In this document: in pieces, positions 57,462 to 64,000 of the stretch | Layout of the letters: every line of letters begins with the position of its first letter | Numbering within the stretch: the first letter of the stretch is position 1 | Assembly (NCBI GenBank): GCA_002197995.1 | Contig: NGZR01000007.1 | Location: forward strand, 2,500,399 to 2,564,398 | DNA from: Gaeumannomyces sp. JS-464 | Lineage: Eukaryota; Ascomycota; Sordariomycetes; Magnaporthales; Magnaporthaceae | Reading direction: 5' to 3' | DNA length: 64,000 nt | Notes under the pieces: model-generated | Database searches by the model: none | Told to the model about the DNA's origin: nothing | Seen by the model: only the letters and a program-made list of their open reading frames with translations | Made by a program: the position numbers and the translations under genes

Positions 57462-58800
57462 TCGCTTTTTATATTATATGTTTTTTATATTTTATAATTT
57501 CGCATTTTTTTTAATTAAGCCTTTTTATAACATATAATATAAAATGCCGCTTGTTAAGTTTAAAAATTGCGGTAAACTTATTAATACGGGTTAACTTTTA
57601 CCGTAGCAATTAAAATGCTAATCGGGTTTAATATTAAACTTTTTTTTAAACTTTCGTAAGAAAAAATCGTGTTTAAGCTTAAATTGTAAATAAAGCTTGC
57701 ACTGTTTATAAATGCATTTTGCTTAAAAAAGGTATAAATGCTTTAAATATTCCAAGTTAACGCTAAAGTGGTTTTTAAAGCTTAACGTAACCCTTTTTTA
57801 TTAACTTACGTTATTAAACCGGTATTAACGTGTTTAACTTTTTATTAATCGCCAAATTATAATAATAGTTATTTATCGTTTTTTTCGGTTAAAATAACGT
57901 GGTATAATAATTTATCGGGGTATTTTAAAACCTTAACATTTTAAAAGCATTTTAAAACGTTAAATAGCGTAAAACGTATTAACGTTTTTAATTAAACTAA
58001 GTACCGTAAAATAATAATGCGGAAAATTCGTTAATGTTTTTTTTAACGTTACTTTCGTATTTTTTTAAACTACGCGGTATTAATATTTTATACGTCGTTT
58101 TTCGCACCGATGTTAATATTTAAATTTTTCGATTTTAAAAAAAAGTGGGTTTAATTTAAAAGGTTTTTTTTTCGGATTTCCCTTTTTTTTAAATCGCTTG
58201 CTAAAGTTGCTTTTTTTTAAACTTAACGAAAAGCGGCGTCGTTTTTTTTTTTAAATTTATAAGTTCGAAAATAACGCGTTATTTTTTTTCGCTGTTAATT
58301 TTAAACGTCGTGGTTTTAAATATAATAACGTTTCGCGGTTTTTAAAAATACTATTTAATAACATTTTTATTAAATTAATACGTAATACATAACTTTTTGT
58401 AATAATACATTTAATTAAATGCTAGTTTAAAACATAACTCGTTTTGCATTAAGCTTTTTTGCGTTTGTTAAAAGTTAATTATTTAACGGTTATCGTTTTG
58501 CTAAAAGCAGTTTATTTTAATATATTTGGTTTAATTATATTTAAAGCACTTTTCGTTTTATAAAATTTACTTCCGTTTTTATTATTATTTATATTATTAA
58601 TACGCGGTTTTTACAATAAAGTTTATAAAGCCCGGGTGCGTTTTATAAACCGTAGTTAGTTATTATTTAGCTTATTTTTAATTAGCTTTATTATTTTATA
58701 TTACATTTTTAAAACCATATCCTTTTTTTTTATTATCGTTATATAATTTATCGTTAATACGAATTACATTTTAAACGTAATTCGTAAAAAACTTTAAACG
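57462..58800 (-). pseudogene. Relic F: Gypsy B-family gag, part 2
   Basis: The reverse complement parallels element B from about 4680 back to about 3360: the linker near 57480-57700 and the gag region up to 58800. It is the continuation of 31950-32465 after removal of J and one AGCTT. Highly AT-rich and stop-filled. Similarity fades near 58800-58850, where element K begins. Confidence 0.78.
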
Positions 58801-59499
58801 ATTTTTATTAAAAAAGCAGTTAAAAGTCGTATAAAGCTATTAACGAATGCGGTAAATTTACAACTCGAAACTTCGTAACGGGAAATAACGTTTCCTTAAC
58901 ACGAAAGCTTTAACGCGGAAATTACCAGTTATGCCGTTATGCACGAAGGTTATACAAATTGCAAATTAAATTTTAATACCGGGAATTACCTCGTATAACC
59001 GCACGCCGCGGCTTTTAGCACGGGATATATATACCGGGCAAAGCTCGCACGACGAGCCTTTTTTTATACTTAAAAAACAAACAGCTTTTTAAAATATATA
59101 AACCCGAAAGCTTTTTACTTTAACAACCGGTACCGGCACGAATGTTACAAATATTAATTAATATAAGCTTAACTTATTAAATAGCTTAACTTATAAATTA
59201 GCAACGTAAAAAAGCGATTTACATTAATTAAACGCGAGGTTATTATAACGTACGACGTTTTTTTAACGATTTAATCGTAGCCCCGTTCGATAAATAATCG
59301 CGCTTAATTTTAAACGACTTTTCCTATTAAAAAAAGAAATATTTAAACGGATTTCTAAACTGCAAATGCGATTTGTTAAAACTACCGGGTTTAATTCGGC
59401 TAGCCGATAAGTATCGCACGAATAAAAAAAAATCGCGCGTTATTACGCATTTATTAGTATTTTCTTATTCCTTTTCCTTTTTTAACTAAATAATCCCGG

Positions 59500-61190
59500 C
59501 TTTTAACTTTATACGATTATTATATCCAACGAAGCCGAAACATTAAAAGCGGGCTTTGCCGTTAAAACGGCGGAGTTATAAAAATAACACTTTTTTTAAA
59601 ACGAGGATAATTTTGCTTTACCCACGTATAACGAAATGGTTAAAAGCAGCGGCATTTTAACCTTATTATAAAAAAAGCACAAATTTTAAATATTAAAACG
59701 AGCCGTGCGACGTTCGCTAAATTACAAGTAAACGATATTTTACCACATATTTCGTACGATATTTGGTAAAAGCCATTTAGCTATCCATTTGAAAAAAAAT
59801 TGCGGAAAGCATTTCGCTAAAAGTTTACAAAATGGGAAGCATTTTAATTCGAAGTAATTAACAGTACGTTTCGAAAAAGGATATTCGAATTGCTATATGC
59901 GATAAAACTAACATTTTAAGAAATTTAATTATAAAATAACTCGTATAAATTTTAAACTTTACTTTTTTAACACGCTATTTTAAACATTTTAGCTTTAGCT
60001 TGCACGACCGTTATAATAAGCGGAACAACTTTTGCTTTTAACGGAACTTTAAATCGTTCGGAAAAGGATAATTCGCACGATCGTTTTAACGGTTAAAACG
60101 AATTACTTTAAAGCTAAAACGGAATTCGTATAAAAAGTAACTTACGTATTTAAAATCGTTCTTTTTAAAGGTCGTACGGCATAAAAGATTTAAACATTCC
60201 CACGCTTTTAAAAAGAAATAAAAGCACGTATAAATTAACTTAACGAAATACGATTTGCTTTTAACTCGATAAATGTACAATTATTTATTAAAATTAGCTA
60301 AAATTTTAACTTTCCAAAAAGGATAAAAGTTCGCACGAAACTATACCGGTAAACCGTACGATATCCTTTTTAATAAAGTAAGGATTTTTTTAGCATTTGC
60401 TAAAAATTTTAAATCGAGAAAAAGTAATACTACGTTATTTTCCCCGACATTTTATTAAATCGTGCGAAAAACTTTTATATTAACCATATCGAACAAAATA
60501 AACGATAAAACGAAATGTATAACCTTTTAAATACGCATTTTAATTTTAAATTAAACTATACGTAATATTAAACGAATTAAATAACAACCACTTTTATACG
60601 AATAAAACAAACGTTATTAAAAAAACATTTTTCGAAATGCTAAAAACCATGTTTAACAAATTTCAGCTTATATAAAAACTATTAAGCGAAAGCTTCCAAA
60701 ACGAAATTGCTTTGCATATAACGGTTGCATAAGCTTACCGTAACGTTTTAAAATTAAAAAGCGTTTTTTTTTACTTAAAAAAAACGTGCGAAGCTTTATT
60801 CGCCGACTTGTAAGCATTTTTTTAAATGGCTATAAATCGCACGGGTAAAAATTAATACTTGTTAAAAAACGCTTCGCATAACGCTAATTATACGAATAAA
60901 CGCTATTATAATAACTAAAAGCTTTGCATAAATAATCCCCCGTTTTAAAGCACGGGTTAAAGCGGTTTTAAACCTAAAGCTAACTTTTAACTTCGCACGG
61001 CCAGCTTTTAACCTCGCACGACCAAGCGATGCTATATATGCAAAAAGGAAAGCTGCTAGTTAACTAACCATTTGCAAAAAACGAAACGGCGCGAAGCAAA
61101 AGTTTTTCCAAACGTGCGAAAACTTAAATAAAAAGGAAATAAATTTCAACGCATTTTTTTAAAAACACGAAAACTTCTAACTTTCGTACG
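59500..61190 (+). pseudogene. gag of K with CX2CX4CX4H motif
   Basis: One + frame of about 550 codons with TAA/TAG stops only: NEAETLKAGFAVKTAELQK near 59525, LPTYNEMVKSSGIL near 59620-59660. Near 61030-61071 it reads CYICKKESCQLTNH, a CX2CX4CX4H motif close to the CFVCxKxGCWSTNH of fungal Copia Gag proteins, followed by a basic tail. Gag would package element RNA. The N-terminus is approximate. Confidence 0.72.
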
Positions 61191-61199
61191 ATAATAACG

Positions 61200-64000
61200 A
61201 TTTAAAAAATAACATTAATATTAAAAGCTTTTTAATATAATACTTATAAAATTATACGTATTTTCATCGCACGATTAGCGAAAATATTTATCGAGTTAAC
61301 GCGTGCGAAATATTTAACAAGTTTATATTATATATAACTAATATAATATAACGTATTAAATTTTTTTTGGGATATTAGCGCCGTACGTGTTTTTATAATC
61401 GGAAAGTGCTAAATAAAAGCATATTTAAAAAAAAACTTTCGTGCGGAAATTAACTAAATATTAAATTTAACCGAAATCCATTTTAAAAGCAACTAAATTA
61501 AAATATCGATCGGTACGATACGGATAAAAAAACTAGTTAAAAACGGTTACGTATTATATTTTAAACTTTTAAATACCGTTCTTTTTTTACTTATATAATG
61601 CTAATTAACTAAAATGCTATTTTAACAACGTAAAAAAATACCATTATACGATTAAATATAATAACCATTTTAGTTATACGAAAATGGGAACACTTATTTT
61701 TTTAATATTAATTGTACGAAATCGGCCGCGTTTTTTATAAAACCAAAACTAAAAAAACTATATCGGAAATTCGAACACCTTTGTACAAAACGCTTTTATC
61801 GCTTGCTAAAAAAAAAAGCCGGTTATAAATACGTACGAAAAAAAATCCTGGAAAAAATTAGCAAATTGTATTATTAATGTTAAACGTATAACCCCGCTTT
61901 TTAACGATTTAAATTTAGCATTAAAATAATTACGAGTTTAATTACGAAATAATAATAAATATCGTACATTTAAAAGGAAAAAACGCATTACACGTTATTA
62001 ATATAGCAATTTCCTTTTAAACTGCTACTTTCGTACGATATATATTAATTAAAAAAGCATAAAACGCATTTTATTAATATTAAATACACGTATATTAAAA
62101 ACCATCGGATTATATTTCGCATAACCCCGGTATTAACTTTTCTTTTGAAAAATTCCGCAATTAAATTAAAATTATAGGAATATCGTGTATAAAAATGCTA
62201 ATAAAAGCATATTAGGCATTAAGTAAAATCGAACGAGCTTATATACTATTTAAACGAGCGTATAATATTTTTAAAAACGAATTTAAACATTATATAAACG
62301 ATAAAACTTTTTTAAATGGTAATAAAAGCGTTAAACGATATAACCGAACTTAACGAACTTATTTTAACCTTTTTAATTTTCGGTGCGTATTTACGCATTA
62401 ATTAAAACTTTTTACTATCGTTAAATATCGCATAACGAGTAAAAGCAATTCGAAAAGTAATAAAAATGCTTCGAAACATTCGTGCGGAAATTAACGTAAA
62501 TAAAGCTTTTAACACACGCAACGGGCTTCGCACGGAGGAACTGTTAAAACTGCTATTTAAAAGCGAAGTCTTAGTTTAAAAAGAGAAAAAAAAGTGGATA
62601 AAACCGTACGCACTTTAAGCAACGAACCACGCTAACATTACCGTTATAATAAAAGGCGAACTTAAAACCTTTCGGCTAACTTAAACCAAACCGTACAACC
62701 GCGACCTAGCGGAAAAAAAAACAAAAAAACTAGTAACTTTTATCGTACAAACCTGGAAAATAATAAAAAACCATCGTTATACCAATTTTAACCGCCCCGT
62801 TAAAAAAAAGTAAAAAACGCCCACGTAAAAACGCTTAACTAAAGGCATTTTTAACAACCAAAAAAAAGCGATTAAAAGTTAGCATTACTGCTTTATACGG
62901 ATGGAAAAATCACCATATTAAAAAAACCTTTTAAGGAAATAAACGCGACGGAAATAGATAATTTAATCGCATAAAGCACAGTTTTGCATTATCCAATACG
63001 ACTTAACCTTATATTAATCCATTTAAATTTAAAATATAAAGCTTGTACGAAAAGTACAAGGTAAAACGATAAACGATTTGTACGAAAAATCGAAAATGGT
63101 CGTATAAAGCTATAACGATTACGAAAAAAAGGAATTGCTTATTTAAACTTTAACAATTTAAAAATAAGCTAGCGTTTTATCCTCGCATTAAAACTAACTT
63201 TAATTTTAATATACGAAGTATCGTGCAAAGCTAAAAACATTACTTAAACTTACATTTAATTTAAAAATAAACTAGCCCGAATAATTATAGTACGATTACT
63301 TAAAAAAATCCGCGGGAAATACCTCGAAAATTCTTTTTTATAAATTCGACAACCATTATATAAAATGGCAAAATCCGGAACTTATTGGTAAAAAAACGTA
63401 CTATATATACCATTACGAAACTTTTAAAATAGTATTATTGTACGACTTTTACCTTATTATTTATAATAATAAAGCTAAACGAGTTCGGGATAACAAGCAT
63501 GTAAACCGACGATACGTTTAACTTTATAACACTAGCTTTTTCCCAGCTTAAAAAAAAGAAATTACACGAAATTAAATAGCAAATTAAACCAAAGTCCTTT
63601 TTTACGCACGATAACCATTTGAAATTTAATAAATGTAAAGTTTAACTTTAAAAAAAAAAGATTACTATCGTGTAAAAAGGACAATTAGTATAATTCCAAC
63701 TAATCGATTTAAAGGTTAAAAATGCAACCTAGTAATATATTGCTTAACGCGCACGAAACGTATATATAGCAACCATTTGTTACTTAAAAGCAATGTACAA
63801 TTTATTAATTACCGTTTAAGCAAGCTCGTTAAACGAAAACGACATTGCTAATTTAAATAAACAATTGTAATAGCAAATGGATAACGTATAACAAAGATTT
63901 ACTTACTTACTTTTAAACTTAAACCGTACGAAGTTATTTATTTTTACGGACGGATTATTCGCTAATAACAAAAATTTAACATCGCAATTCGGGTATTTAA
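61200..64000 (+). pseudogene. pol of K: protease, integrase, RT, RNase H (partial)
   Basis: Near 61560-61710 PFFFYLYNANQLKCYFNN and SYTKMGTLIF match the segment before the integrase in fungal Copia elements. Near 63350-63470 AKSGTYWQKNVLYI fits the RT block GIAESGTHWWATY, and near 63485-63545 FGITSMQTDDTFNFI contains the QTDDT box. The last 70 bases read LFIFTDGLFANNKNLTSQF, an intact-looking start of Copia RNase H. Frames shift at least once between these blocks. The gene continues past the window. Confidence 0.78.

Larger units (their letters stand above)
58803..64000 (+). mobile_element. Ty1/Copia retrotransposon K, 3' end outside window
   Basis: The + strand carries Gag with a Cys/His motif, pre-integrase and integrase, RT and the start of RNase H in Copia order, from the same broad lineage as element C. 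The left boundary is uncertain (58803-58855); no LTR pair or duplication can be confirmed because the right end is off-window. The stretch 58855-59480 has no recognisable frame and may be LTR plus leader. RIP is strong, with stops in all frames. Confidence 0.78.

Noticed and set aside
1..64000. CRISPR arrays, bacterial operons or ribosome-binding sites
   Set aside because: The sequence is eukaryotic repeat DNA; no spaced identical repeats or bacterial gene layout is present.

Overview
The window is an AT-rich, gene-poor block of a filamentous ascomycete genome (Pezizomycotina by its element families; a narrower placement is not possible from sequence alone). I see no host housekeeping gene. 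Almost every base belongs to transposable elements that look mutated by repeat-induced point mutation (RIP): CpA/TpG are scarce, TpA is abundant, CpG is kept, TGA and TCA are rare, and the reading frames carry many TAA/TAG stops where related proteins have Gln or Trp.

Left stack (1-31950). The oldest layer is relic E, a + strand Ty3/Gypsy RT-RNase H fragment now split into pieces at 11345-11417, 13268-13678, 15539-15555, 23064-23077 and 30340-30850. Three Pot2/Fot1-like DNA transposons (10355-11344, 11418-13267, 13679-15538), a Tad-like LINE (15556-23050) and a Ty1/Copia element (23078-30334, - strand) are inserted in it, and a fifth Pot2 copy (30851-31947) lies at its right end. The first Pot2 is cut by Gypsy A (- strand, running off the left edge). 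Gypsy A has its gag interrupted by Gypsy B (324-9405), and Gypsy B carries a Pot2 copy (511-2368) in its 5' LTR. Several junctions are proven by exact target-site duplications, and at the A/B junction a reading frame resumes across the insertion.

Right stack (31950-58800). Relic F, a - strand gag region of the same family as B, is interrupted by J (32466-57456), a small LTR element that appears to encode only Gag. J carries Gypsy G (32541-55878) in one LTR, and G is itself interrupted in pol by Gypsy H (36136-43925) and Gypsy I (46586-53176). From about 58.8 kb to the right edge runs a + strand Copia element K, cut by the window end.

How it fits together. The elements supply the usual retroelement parts: Gag with zinc knuckles, protease, RT, RNase H, integrase and chromodomains, plus DDE transposases and LINE endonuclease/RT. 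RIP has inactivated nearly all of them; in G all three integrase catalytic acids read N, N and K. The most unusual features are extra reading frames outside gag-pol: antisense frames downstream of pol in B and G, an antisense frame with a TATA-like box in Copia C, sense third frames in H and in the LINE, a tRNA-like remnant in B, a gag-only element J, and an in-frame 18-bp minisatellite inside G pol. Coordinates of elements with target duplications are exact to a base or two; coordinates of degraded genes are approximate.
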